From an uncultured Faecalibacterium sp. (GTDB lineage: Bacteria > Bacillota > Clostridia > Oscillospirales > Ruminococcaceae): a stretch of 6,799 nucleotides of DNA. The DNA lies in contig CAAFQM010000363.1 in NCBI GenBank assembly GCA_900765105.1, positions 1 through 6,799 of the forward strand. The letters run 5' to 3'. Within the stretch, counting starts at the first letter, position 1. Every line of letters starts with the position of its first letter. Made by a program: the position numbers and the translations under genes. Shown in pieces: positions 1 through 5,050 of this stretch. The notes below the pieces were generated by a model. That model worked only from the letters and a program-made list of their open reading frames with translations. It was not told the DNA's origin and did not search any database.

Positions 1-140
1 GCAACAGCGACGACCGCTGCCAGCGGCAGAAACAGGGAGGAGCTGTTGGGGCTGCGGCCAGCAGGATGCGCGTGCCGCCCAAGGCACGATGCAGCCGCTG
101 GGAGCCGCGACCCGGGTTCCTTTAATCCACCCGCGCCCAC
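1..140. other. Unassigned left edge, possibly a gene fragment
   Basis: No gene can be assigned with confidence. Two readings compete. On the plus strand, frame 3 is open from the window edge to a TAA at 123-125, which would be the last ~40 codons of a gene convergent with hemW and ending just before the stem-loop at 142-182. Its translation is rich in Arg, Cys and Gln and does not resemble a family I know. On the minus strand, one frame running toward position 1 is open and reads more like protein (it includes SPNSSSLFLPLAAVV, a possible membrane or signal segment), but I see no convincing start codon with a ribosome binding site. Sequence to the left of the window would settle it. Confidence 0.3.
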
Positions 141-141
141 C

Positions 142-182
142 AAAAAACCGCAACGTATCAAAATACGCTGCGGTTTTGTTTT
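142..182 (-). terminator. Intrinsic terminator of hemW, possibly bidirectional
   Basis: A 15-bp stem pairs 144-158 with 163-177 around a 4-base loop. The only irregular pair (153 with 168) is a G-U wobble in the minus-strand RNA but an A-C mismatch in the plus-strand RNA. The minus-strand transcript also ends in an unbroken run of U (bases 147 to 142). Both points favour termination of hemW, whose stop codon is ~45 bases upstream of the stem. The plus side has TTTTGTTTT after the stem, so it could also stop a convergent transcript coming from the window edge. Confidence 0.85.
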
Positions 183-220
183 ACGATACTTTTTCCTGCT
201 ATTTCTGCTTCGCCCTCCCA

Positions 221-1303
221 TCAGAGCAGCTGTGCAAGAATACTGTTTTGCACAATAAGCCCGGCGGGGGTCAGGGCGAGAATGCGGCCATCAAAGGTGG
301 CGTACCCGGCGCGGACACAGTTTTGCACAAAGGCCAGCTGTGCGGTGGAAAACTGCTTGCCGTACAGGGCTTTGTAGGCATCAAGGTCAAGCCCCTTGCG
401 CAGACGCAGCTGTAAGATCAGGTAGTCCTCTGCACCGCAGCTGCCGTCCATGATGGGTGCGGCGGCGTCCTGCAGAAAGGCGGCGGTGTCCGGCGCGTAG
501 CAGAACCGCTTGCCGCCCATGCAGGAGTGTGCCGCAGGGCCAAGGCCAAGATAATCGCCGCAGTCCCAGTAGATGAGGTTGTGACGGCCTTCATAGCCCG
601 GCTTTGCAAAGTTGGAGATCTCGTACTGGCGGTAGCCGTGGTGTTCCAGCTGCTCCACGGCGTAAAGGTAGAAATCAGCGGCTTCATCGCCGGTGGGCAG
701 ACCCTCCGGCGGGTGCTTGCCGAAGGCAGAGTCCGGCTCGATTTTTAAAAGGTAAGCCGAGATGTGGGTCGCCCCGCCTTTTTCGATCAGCTCCAGTGTC
801 TCGTCAAATTCGGCCTGCGTATAATGGGGCAGCGCCAGCATGATGTCGCCGCTGATATTCTCGAATCCGGCGCGCCGGGCGGCGGCAAAGGCTGCCCGCG
901 CCTGCTTGGCGCTGTGGGGACGGCCAAGGGTGCGCAGCTGGGTGTCCCGGGCAGACTGCACCCCGAAGGAAATGCGGTTCACCCCTGCCGCCCGGAAGCC
1001 CCGCAGGCTCTCCTCGGTGACGGTCTCAGGGTTTGCTTCCAAGGTGATCTCCGCACCGGGCACGGGGTCTGCTGCCCGGATGAGCCGTTCTGCCTGCGCA
1101 GGGGTGAGCAGGCTGGGCGTGCCGCCGCCGAAATAAAGGGTGTCCGGCCGCAGGGGCGCATCCGGCGCAAAGCGGTGCAGCTCCCGCAGCAGCGCGTCCA
1201 CATAGGCGTCCGGTACGCCCCGCTCCCCGGGGTGGGAATAAAAATCGCAGTACCGACATTTGGAAAAACAGTAGGGAATATGCAGATAAAGTCCAAGGGA
1301 CAT
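221..1303 (-). CDS. hemW: Radical SAM heme chaperone HemW
   Basis: This 360-residue protein belongs to the HemW family (formerly annotated as oxygen-independent coproporphyrinogen III oxidase-like). HemW proteins bind heme and a 4Fe-4S cluster and are thought to deliver heme to target proteins; they are not the HemN oxidase. The start of the protein, GLYLHIPYCFSKCRYCDFY, carries the radical SAM cluster motif CX3CX2C (Cys12, Cys16, Cys19). It is followed by the SAM-binding GGGTPS (59-64), TLEANPET (87-94) and NRISFGVQS (109-117). The later segment with HNLIYW (241-246) and YLGLGPAAHS (251-260) is typical of HemW, and the C-terminal ~80 residues match the family's HemW-type domain in position. 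Length is usual for the family. The start is fixed: an in-frame TGA lies at 1312-1310, only two codons upstream of the ATG. The ribosome binding site is weak (AAAGG at 1320-1316, 12 bases away). The gene is monocistronic here and divergent from the Bax inhibitor-1 family gene. Confidence 0.93.
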   Translation of the reverse strand: MSLGLYLHIPYCFSKCRYCDFYSHPGERGVPDAYVDALLRELHRFAPDAPLRPDTLYFGGGTPSLLTPAQAERLIRAADPVPGAEITLEANPETVTEESLRGFRAAGVNRISFGVQSARDTQLRTLGRPHSAKQARAAFAAARRAGFENISGDIMLALPHYTQAEFDETLELIEKGGATHISAYLLKIEPDSAFGKHPPEGLPTGDEAADFYLYAVEQLEHHGYRQYEISNFAKPGYEGRHNLIYWDCGDYLGLGPAAHSCMGGKRFCYAPDTAAFLQDAAAPIMDGSCGAEDYLILQLRLRKGLDLDAYKALYGKQFSTAQLAFVQNCVRAGYATFDGRILALTPAGLIVQNSILAQLL

Positions 1304-1323
1304 ACAATATCACAGCCTTTTTC

Positions 1324-1352
1324 ATGAAACGTTCATTTCTATGCAGTATACT
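1324..1352 (+). promoter_or_regulatory. Predicted promoter of the Bax inhibitor-1 family gene
   Basis: ATGAAA (1324-1329, four of six consensus bases) and TATACT (1347-1352) are 17 bases apart. Transcription would start near 1359 and leave a leader of about 53 bases. The -10 hexamer overlaps the hemW -10 on the other strand, so the two promoters should compete for RNA polymerase. The -35 is weak, so this is less certain than the hemW promoter. Confidence 0.45.
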
Positions 1353-1373
1353 ATATTCCGTAGACCGGAGCAA
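1345..1373 (-). promoter_or_regulatory. Predicted promoter of hemW
   Basis: Reading the minus strand, TTGCTC (1373-1368) is followed after 17 bases by TATACT (1350-1345), which matches five of six bases of the -10 consensus. A start near 1338 would give a leader of about 35 bases. The -10 lies inside the palindrome AGTATACT, shared with the opposite promoter. The prediction rests on sequence only. Confidence 0.55.
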
Positions 1374-1388
1374 GAGAGAAATGCTCCG
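1366..1388 (+). other. Leader stem-loop before the Bax inhibitor-1 family gene
   Basis: CGGAGCA (1366-1372) pairs perfectly with TGCTCCG (1382-1388) around a nine-base purine-rich loop (AGAGAGAAA). The stem ends 11 bases before the ribosome binding site GGAGG (1400-1404) and does not cover it, so it is more likely to affect mRNA stability than to block translation. It is short and could be chance. Confidence 0.4.
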
Positions 1389-1411
1389 CAGAATAGACTG
1401 GAGGAACCCAG

Positions 1412-2116
1412 ATGAGTTATAACAATTACAACCGTGGCTATGCAGAGCCTACAATGACCTCGGCTGATTATATGACCCGCACCTACCGCTGGATGGCGCT
1501 GGGACTGCTGATCACCTTTGCGGCGGCGTTTGTAACCGCCACCACCCCGCTGTTCTATGTGGTCAATTCGCTGTACCTGCTGTTCACCATTGCCGAGCTG
1601 GCGCTGGTGATCGTGCTGAGCGCCCGGGTGCAGAATATGTCCGTGGGTGCGGCAAGAGGGGTGTTCTTAGGCTACGCCCTACTCAACGGCATGGTGCTGA
1701 GCTACTATTTCCTTGCCTTTGATCTGGGCACACTGGTGCTGGCTTTCCTTGCCACCTCGCTGTACTTCGGTCTGATGGCAGTCTACGGCACCACCACCCA
1801 CAAAGATCTGTCCGGCTGGGGCCCCAAACTGATGATGGCACTGTTTGCGCTGATTATCACCGGCTTCGTCGGTGTGCTGTTTGGCATGGGCTTTATGGGC
1901 ACGGTGCTGTACTCCGGCATCGGTCTGGTGGTGTTCATGCTGCTGACCGCCTACGACACCCAGAAGCTGAGCCAGATGTACTCCTACTACGCAGGGGACA
2001 GCGAGCTGGCGGAAAAGGCTTCCATCTACGGCGCACTGACGCTGTATCTGGACTTCATCAACATCTTCCTGTATGTGGTGCGTCTGCTGGGTCTCAACAG
2101 CCGCCGCCGCGACTAA
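1412..2116 (+). CDS. Bax inhibitor-1/YccA family membrane protein
   Basis: This 234-residue integral membrane protein belongs to the Bax inhibitor-1 (UPF0005/YccA/Lifeguard) family. About seven hydrophobic helices can be placed near 27-44, 49-70, 81-101, 105-125, 138-158, 163-183 and 207-228, after a short hydrophilic N-terminus rich in Tyr and Asn. Family hallmarks are AYDTQKL (180-186) and the last helix with GALTLYLDFINIF (207-219). Asp182 and Asp214 probably correspond to the aspartate pair that forms the pH-sensitive calcium-leak gate in the Bacillus subtilis homologue YetJ; this alignment is my inference. Bacterial members are linked to ion leak and membrane protein quality control, but the role here is unknown. 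The start is supported by GGAGG at 1400-1404, seven bases before the ATG. The gene stands alone, with a terminator 30 bases after its stop. Confidence 0.92.
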   Translation: MSYNNYNRGYAEPTMTSADYMTRTYRWMALGLLITFAAAFVTATTPLFYVVNSLYLLFTIAELALVIVLSARVQNMSVGAARGVFLGYALLNGMVLSYYFLAFDLGTLVLAFLATSLYFGLMAVYGTTTHKDLSGWGPKLMMALFALIITGFVGVLFGMGFMGTVLYSGIGLVVFMLLTAYDTQKLSQMYSYYAGDSELAEKASIYGALTLYLDFINIFLYVVRLLGLNSRRRD

Positions 2117-2146
2117 GCGTACAGCGCTGCAACATCATTGATAAGC

Positions 2147-2184
2147 AAAAAATCGGTCAGGCCTGCTGGTCTGACCGATTTTTT
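2147..2184 (+). terminator. Intrinsic terminator after the Bax inhibitor-1 family gene
   Basis: A perfect 14-bp stem pairs 2147-2160 with 2171-2184 (core ATCGGTCAG with CTGACCGAT), and the loop can be tightened by CC-GG pairing to leave TGCT. The flanks are six A and six T, so it can act in both directions: on the plus strand for the Bax inhibitor-1 family gene, and on the minus strand as a backstop for the convergent regulator gene. Confidence 0.93.
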
Positions 2185-2198
2185 GTTCTATAAAGAAT

Positions 2199-2223
2199 GG
2201 GGTCGGGATTTTCTCCCGACCCC
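2199..2223 (-). terminator. Stem-loop after the RpiR-type gene, likely terminator
   Basis: GGGGTCGGGA (2199-2208) pairs perfectly over 10 bp with TCCCGACCCC (2214-2223), with a five-base loop. It lies 38 bases past the stop of the minus-strand regulator gene. The tail in that direction is ATTCTTT, a poor U-tract, so full termination may depend on the adjacent bidirectional stem-loop. On the plus strand the tail AACTTTT is also weak. Confidence 0.65.
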
Positions 2224-2260
2224 AACTTTTATGATGGAACCTGAAATTTTAAGTTGATAC

Positions 2261-3106
2261 TCAAAGCATCTTTACAGCCAGCGCCTCGGTGGTGTGCTCC
2301 TGCGCTTCGGTGCTGCCGGGCTTATCGTCCAGAATGTACCGCAGCACCAGCACTTCGGCAACATACAGCACCGCCACCTTGATGGGGATGCTGCCGGAAT
2401 CCAGCGGGCTTTCCTGTGCGCCGCACAGCAGCACGATGTCTGCCAGCTTTGCGCCGGGGGAGTCCTCGTAGTGGGTGATCAGGATGATCTTTGCGCCGTT
2501 GGCCTTGGCAGTGCGCAGGGTCTCCATCAGGTCCCGGGTAGCGCCGGAGTAGGAGACGAACAGCACCACGTCCTGCTCGGTCATCAGGCTGGCCGCCATG
2601 ACCTGCATGTGGCTGTCGGCGGTGGCACGGAACTTGTTGGTGATGCAGGCGAACCGGGCGCAGATCTCTTTGGCGGCGGCCATGCTGCCGCCCTGTCCCA
2701 TGCAGAACACCTGCCGGGCGCTGTGCAGCAGCGCCACAGCCTGATCCACCGCCTGCGGCGAAAGGGCGTTCTGGGTGCCATTGATGGCGGTCATGAACAG
2801 TGCTGAGGCGTGCTCGCACAGGGTGGCGGTGTCGGCGTCTGGGGCGGGCTCCTGCTGGTTTACCAGCACACCGGTGGCATTGGCCTGCGCCAGCGCAATG
2901 CGCATTTCGTGGTAGCCCTCAAAGCCCAGCGCCCGGCAGAACCGGAACACCGTGGCCTCGGCCACCTGACACTCTCTGGCCAGCGATGATATGGACAGAT
3001 ACTGTGCCTCCGCAGCGTGCTGCACCAGATATTCGGCCACCGTGCGGCCGGATTTTGTCAGGTCGCCCTGATGCTGCTGCAGCAGCTCCCAAAAATTTGT
3101 AGACAT
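2261..3106 (-). CDS. MurR/RpiR family transcriptional regulator
   Basis: This 281-residue protein has the standard two-domain build of the MurR/RpiR family. Residues 1-77 form the N-terminal helix-turn-helix domain; the segment SISSLARECQVAEATVFRF (38-56) is the helix-turn-helix itself. Residues ~125-255 form a SIS sugar-phosphate-binding domain, with MGQGGSMAAAKEI (136-148) and the phosphate-loop SYSGAT (185-190). Such proteins bind DNA as dimers or tetramers and respond to phosphorylated sugars or amino sugars. ATG at 3106 has a good ribosome binding site (AGGAG at 3119-3115, eight bases away). The gene is divergent from a CUT1 sugar ABC transporter operon, and TGAAA-N5-TTTCA inverted repeats lie between them, so it most likely controls that operon. 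Whether it represses or activates is not certain; the operator inside the operon promoter favours repression. The ligand cannot be deduced; NanR-like (sialic acid) or amino-sugar regulators are possible relatives. Confidence 0.92.
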   Translation of the reverse strand: MSTNFWELLQQHQGDLTKSGRTVAEYLVQHAAEAQYLSISSLARECQVAEATVFRFCRALGFEGYHEMRIALAQANATGVLVNQQEPAPDADTATLCEHASALFMTAINGTQNALSPQAVDQAVALLHSARQVFCMGQGGSMAAAKEICARFACITNKFRATADSHMQVMAASLMTEQDVVLFVSYSGATRDLMETLRTAKANGAKIILITHYEDSPGAKLADIVLLCGAQESPLDSGSIPIKVAVLYVAEVLVLRYILDDKPGSTEAQEHTTEALAVKML

Positions 3107-3163
3107 TCTTCCCTCTCCTGACTTAGGCCGCCGGCGGTGCCGGTGCCGTGTTCGTGCTTACCT

Positions 3164-3183
3164 TCTTATATAAAAGTATAAGA
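3164..3183. promoter_or_regulatory. Inverted repeat over the rpiR-type gene's -10 and start
   Basis: TCTTATA (3164-3170) and TATAAGA (3177-3183) form a perfect 7-bp inverted repeat with a six-base centre. It covers the predicted -10 and transcription start of the regulator gene. It differs from the TGAAA-type sites, so if it is an operator another protein may bind it. Since it is made of TATA-like bases, it may simply be a by-product of promoter composition. Confidence 0.3.
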
Positions 3184-3203
3184 GAAACCGCGCCGCTGTG
3201 CAA
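3175..3203 (-). promoter_or_regulatory. Predicted promoter of the RpiR-type gene
   Basis: On the minus strand TTGCAC (3203-3198) is followed after 17 bases by TATACT (3180-3175). A start near 3168 gives a leader of ~60 bases that crosses the GC-rich palindrome CCGCCGGCGG (3128-3137). Its layout closely resembles the predicted hemW promoter (TTGCTC, 17 bases, TATACT). Confidence 0.6.
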
Positions 3204-3235
3204 GAGGCGTAATGAACACATTTTACCCGCCGATT

Positions 3236-3252
3236 CTGTGCAGAGGGCACAG
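3236..3252. promoter_or_regulatory. Inverted repeat CTGTGC-N5-GCACAG
   Basis: A perfect 6-bp inverted repeat with a five-base centre sits between the regulator promoter and the first TGAAA-type site. Its half TGTGCAGA (3237-3244) recurs once at 3417-3424, just downstream of the first predicted operon promoter. It could be a site for a second regulator; no known protein is assigned. Confidence 0.3.
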
Positions 3253-3279
3253 TTTTGAAGGAAAAAATGCCCCAAATAG

Positions 3280-3294
3280 TGAAAATGCTTTTCA
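3280..3294. promoter_or_regulatory. Candidate RpiR operator 1
   Basis: TGAAAATGCTTTTCA is an inverted repeat with six-base perfect arms (TGAAAA and TTTTCA) and a three-base centre. It shares length, arms and spacing with operators 2 and 3. It lies ~200 bases upstream of the best operon promoter and ~110 bases upstream of the predicted regulator start. The centre-to-centre distance to operator 2 is 33 bases, close to three helical turns, so bound dimers would face the same side. Confidence 0.65.
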
Positions 3295-3311
3295 TTTTTA
3301 CAATTTTAAAG

Positions 3312-3328
3312 CTGAAAGTGATTTTCAG
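3312..3328. promoter_or_regulatory. Candidate RpiR operator 2
   Basis: CTGAAAGTGATTTTCAG is an inverted repeat with perfect six-base outer arms (CTGAAA and TTTCAG) and one mismatch inside. Its 15-base core differs from operator 1 at only two positions (A to G and C to A), which is hard to explain by AT-richness alone. Confidence 0.65.
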
Positions 3329-3363
3329 AATAGCTGGGGAAAGTGTACCGTTTTGTAACTATT

Positions 3364-3392
3364 TTGACAAGTAAAGTGGATGAAAATATTGT
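3364..3392 (+). promoter_or_regulatory. Predicted upstream promoter of the transporter operon
   Basis: A perfect -35, TTGACA (3364-3369), is 17 bases from TATTGT (3387-3392, four of six). Transcription would begin near 3399 and run through the downstream promoter and operator 3, giving a leader of ~190 bases. A TGAAAA half-site (3381-3386) abuts the -10. It may act as a second start that a repressor on operator 3 could block as a roadblock. Confidence 0.45.
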
Positions 3393-3440
3393 GTTTTTTC
3401 TGATATCCCACAATTTTGTGCAGACTGCCGGGTTTAAAAA

Positions 3441-3456
3441 TGAAAATTTATGAAAA
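3441..3456. repeat. Tandem TGAAAA half-sites one helical turn apart
   Basis: Two direct copies of TGAAAA start at 3441 and 3451, exactly 10 bases apart, just upstream of the downstream promoter's -35. They match the left arm of the three operators but lack the right arm. They could be auxiliary contacts for an RpiR tetramer, or chance in an AT-rich stretch. Confidence 0.3.
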
Positions 3457-3463
3457 GAACGAA

Positions 3464-3492
3464 TAGACAAAATGAAAATAATTTTCTATAAT
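3464..3492 (+). promoter_or_regulatory. Main predicted promoter of the transporter operon
   Basis: TAGACA (3464-3469, five of six) and a perfect TATAAT (3487-3492) are separated by the ideal 17 bases. Transcription would start near 3499, leaving a leader of ~93 bases before the binding-protein ATG at 3592. The spacer is almost filled by candidate operator 3, so regulator and RNA polymerase could not bind together. Confidence 0.75.
3473..3487. promoter_or_regulatory. Candidate RpiR operator 3, inside the operon promoter
   Basis: TGAAAATAATTTTCT matches the inverted-repeat form of operators 1 and 2 except for its last base. That base (3487) is also the first T of the TATAAT -10 hexamer, so a perfect operator (A at this place) would damage the promoter. 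The site lies wholly between -35 and -10, the classic place for steric repression. Confidence 0.65.
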
Positions 3493-3506
3493 TGGGCTAC
3501 AAACGA

Positions 3507-3528
3507 CGGCTGCGGACACGAGCAGCCG
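3507..3528 (+). other. Stem-loop near the 5' end of the operon mRNA
   Basis: CGGCTGC (3507-3513) pairs perfectly with GCAGCCG (3522-3528), loop eight bases. It would start about eight bases into the mRNA made from the main promoter, where a hairpin can protect the transcript from decay. No T-run follows, so it is not an intrinsic terminator. The ribosome binding site at 3578 is free. Confidence 0.4.
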
Positions 3529-3577
3529 CTACGAGCAAAACGGAGTACGATCCCCCGATGGGTCGAAGAAGATGAAC

Positions 3578-3583
3578 AAGGAG
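3578..3583 (+). promoter_or_regulatory. Ribosome binding site that fixes the binding-protein start
   Basis: AAGGAG lies eight bases before the ATG at 3592. The frame is also open upstream from an ATG at 3472, but that codon lies between the -35 and -10 of the main promoter and has no ribosome binding site. The 40 extra residues would also bury the signal peptide. Confidence 0.9.
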
Positions 3584-3591
3584 AATCTACC

Positions 3592-4947
3592 ATGAAAAAC
3601 TGCATTTCCCGCCGTTCCTTCCTGAAGGCTGCCGGTATTCTGGGCGCTGCCGGTGCACTGGCCGCCTGCGGCGGTTCCTCCTCCACCAGCACTGCTGCTT
3701 CCTCCACCGCTTCCTCTGCTGCTGCAAGTGCAGCCAGCACCGGCGCAAGCATCAAGCTGTGGACATACCCCATCGGCGGCTGGGGCAATGACGATACCGT
3801 CCAGAACCTGATCTCCAGCTTCAACGCAAAGTACCCCGACATCAAGGTGACCGTGGAGTATCTGGACTACACCAACGGCGACGATCAGGTGAACACCGCC
3901 ATCGAGGGCGGCAGCGCACCCGATCTGGTCATGGAAGGCCCCGAGCGTCTGGTGGCCAACTGGGGTGCCAAGGGCGTTATGGCTCCGCTGAACGACCTGT
4001 GGACCGACGATGCCAAGAAGGACATCTACGCTTCTGTAGAGTCTCCCTGCCACAACGAGAAGGGCGACTACTACGAGTATCCCCTGTGCATGACCGCACA
4101 CTGCATGGCCGTGAACATGACCAAGGTCAAGGAAGTGGGCGCTGACCAGTACATCGACACTGACAAGCACACCTGGAGCACCGAGGGCTTCCTGAACACT
4201 GTGGACGCACTGTACAAGGGCGGCTACGAGAACGTAGCAGCCATCTACTGCAGCGGTCAGGGCGGCGACCAGGGCACCCGCGCCATCATCAACAATATGT
4301 ACGGCGGCACCTTTACCGATGCAGCCCACACCAAGTACACCGCCGACTCTGCCGAGAACATCAAGGCCATTCAGACTCTGTACGATGCAAAGGGCGTCAA
4401 CTTCGATCCCTCCATCAACGGCGGCGAGGAGATCACCCTGTTCCGCAACGGCACCCTGCAGATGGCTTTCTGCTGGAACATTGCACAGCAGCTGAACGCT
4501 GACACCGCTGCCGCAGGCCAGACCATCAGCGGCGACGAGATCTTCCCCATGGCATTCCCCACCGAAAGCGGCGACCCGAAGCTGTGCGGCGGCATCTGGG
4601 GCTTCGGCATCTTTGATAACGGCGACGAGGCCAAGATCAAGGCTGCAAAGACCTTTATTGAGTTCATCGCTGCCGATCCCTCTCAGGTCAAGGACAGCGT
4701 GCTGGCTTCCACCTACTTCCCCGTCCGCACCAGCGTGGGCGACATTTACGCCGGCAACGAGGTCATGAGCGAGTACAGCAAGTTCATGGGCTATCTGGGC
4801 GATTATTACCAGATCACCCCGGGCTGGACCACTGCCCGTACCGAGTGGTGGAACATGCTGCAGCGCGTGGGATCCGGCGAGGCCGTCGAGACTGCCGTCA
4901 AGACCTTTGTGGACAACGCAAACGCAGCCGCTGCTGCCGAGGCATAA
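3592..4947 (+). CDS. Sugar ABC transporter substrate-binding lipoprotein (CUT1)
   Basis: This 451-residue extracellular solute-binding protein is of the SBP_bac_1 (cluster B, UgpB/MalE-like) type. It would be anchored outside the membrane and hand a sugar to the two permeases encoded next. The N-terminus has a twin-arginine-like signal, SRRSFLKAAG (6-15), a hydrophobic stretch and a lipobox LAAC with Cys26 as the lipidation site. A Ser/Ala/Thr linker (about 29-53) leads to the folded domain, which starts at IKLWTYPIGGWG. Family features are the first-lobe segment ending IKVTVEYLDY, the SAPDLVMEGPE segment and the C-terminal TPGWTTARTEWW region, whose aromatic residues may help bind sugar. The start at 3592 is set by AAGGAG and the signal peptide; an ATG 120 bases upstream is in frame but lies in the promoter. 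The gene leads the operon and is probably controlled by the divergent RpiR protein. Substrate unknown: amino sugars or sialic acids are plausible from the regulator type. Confidence 0.92.
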   Translation: MKNCISRRSFLKAAGILGAAGALAACGGSSSTSTAASSTASSAAASAASTGASIKLWTYPIGGWGNDDTVQNLISSFNAKYPDIKVTVEYLDYTNGDDQVNTAIEGGSAPDLVMEGPERLVANWGAKGVMAPLNDLWTDDAKKDIYASVESPCHNEKGDYYEYPLCMTAHCMAVNMTKVKEVGADQYIDTDKHTWSTEGFLNTVDALYKGGYENVAAIYCSGQGGDQGTRAIINNMYGGTFTDAAHTKYTADSAENIKAIQTLYDAKGVNFDPSINGGEEITLFRNGTLQMAFCWNIAQQLNADTAAAGQTISGDEIFPMAFPTESGDPKLCGGIWGFGIFDNGDEAKIKAAKTFIEFIAADPSQVKDSVLASTYFPVRTSVGDIYAGNEVMSEYSKFMGYLGDYYQITPGWTTARTEWWNMLQRVGSGEAVETAVKTFVDNANAAAAAEA

Positions 4948-4986
4948 GCACTACTTTTTCTGAACTGCATCACAGCTGAACCGCAT

Positions 4987-5020
4987 GGCCCCTTCCTCCG
5001 GGTGAGGGAGGGGCCCTTTT
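4987..5020 (+). terminator. Intercistronic stem-loop, likely partial terminator
   Basis: GGCCCCTTCCTC (4987-4998) pairs with GAGGGAGGGGCC (5004-5015) over 12 bp with one U-G wobble and a five-base loop. It is followed by CTTTTAC, a short U-run. It lies 39 bases after the binding-protein stop and 30 before the first permease. Its position suggests a leaky terminator or a block to 3' decay that makes binding protein more abundant than permease, a known arrangement in ABC operons. Confidence 0.7.
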
Positions 5021-5050
5021 ACGGAAAAAAACTCTCAAACGAAAGGTCTG

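Noticed and set aside
76..145. tRNA-like 3' end (GGGTTCC followed by CGCGCCCACCA)
   Set aside because: The T-loop does not have the TTCNANN pattern with matching 5-bp arms, and no GGGCGCG acceptor strand is found ~70 bases upstream. The CCA is chance.
1026..1373. Minus-strand open frame starting MLRSTEYSI, containing MKKAVILYVPW
   Set aside because: It overlaps hemW in another frame, begins across the hemW promoter, and its translation after the first ~30 residues is Arg/Ala/Gly-rich, as expected from a shadow of GC-rich coding DNA.
3280..3294. Catabolite-response (cre) site for CcpA
   Set aside because: The site is a 15-base repeat with an odd centre, whereas cre is 14 bases with a central CG. 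It matches its two neighbours better than it matches cre.
3399..3591. Riboswitch or attenuator in the operon leader
   Set aside because: Only one short hairpin (3507-3528) without a T-run is visible, with no alternative pairing and no recognisable conserved core.
3529..4329. 266-residue minus-strand open frame opposite the binding-protein gene
   Set aside because: Long antisense frames are common opposite GC-rich genes. This one is rich in Val, Gly and His, has no family motif, and lies under a clearly coding gene.
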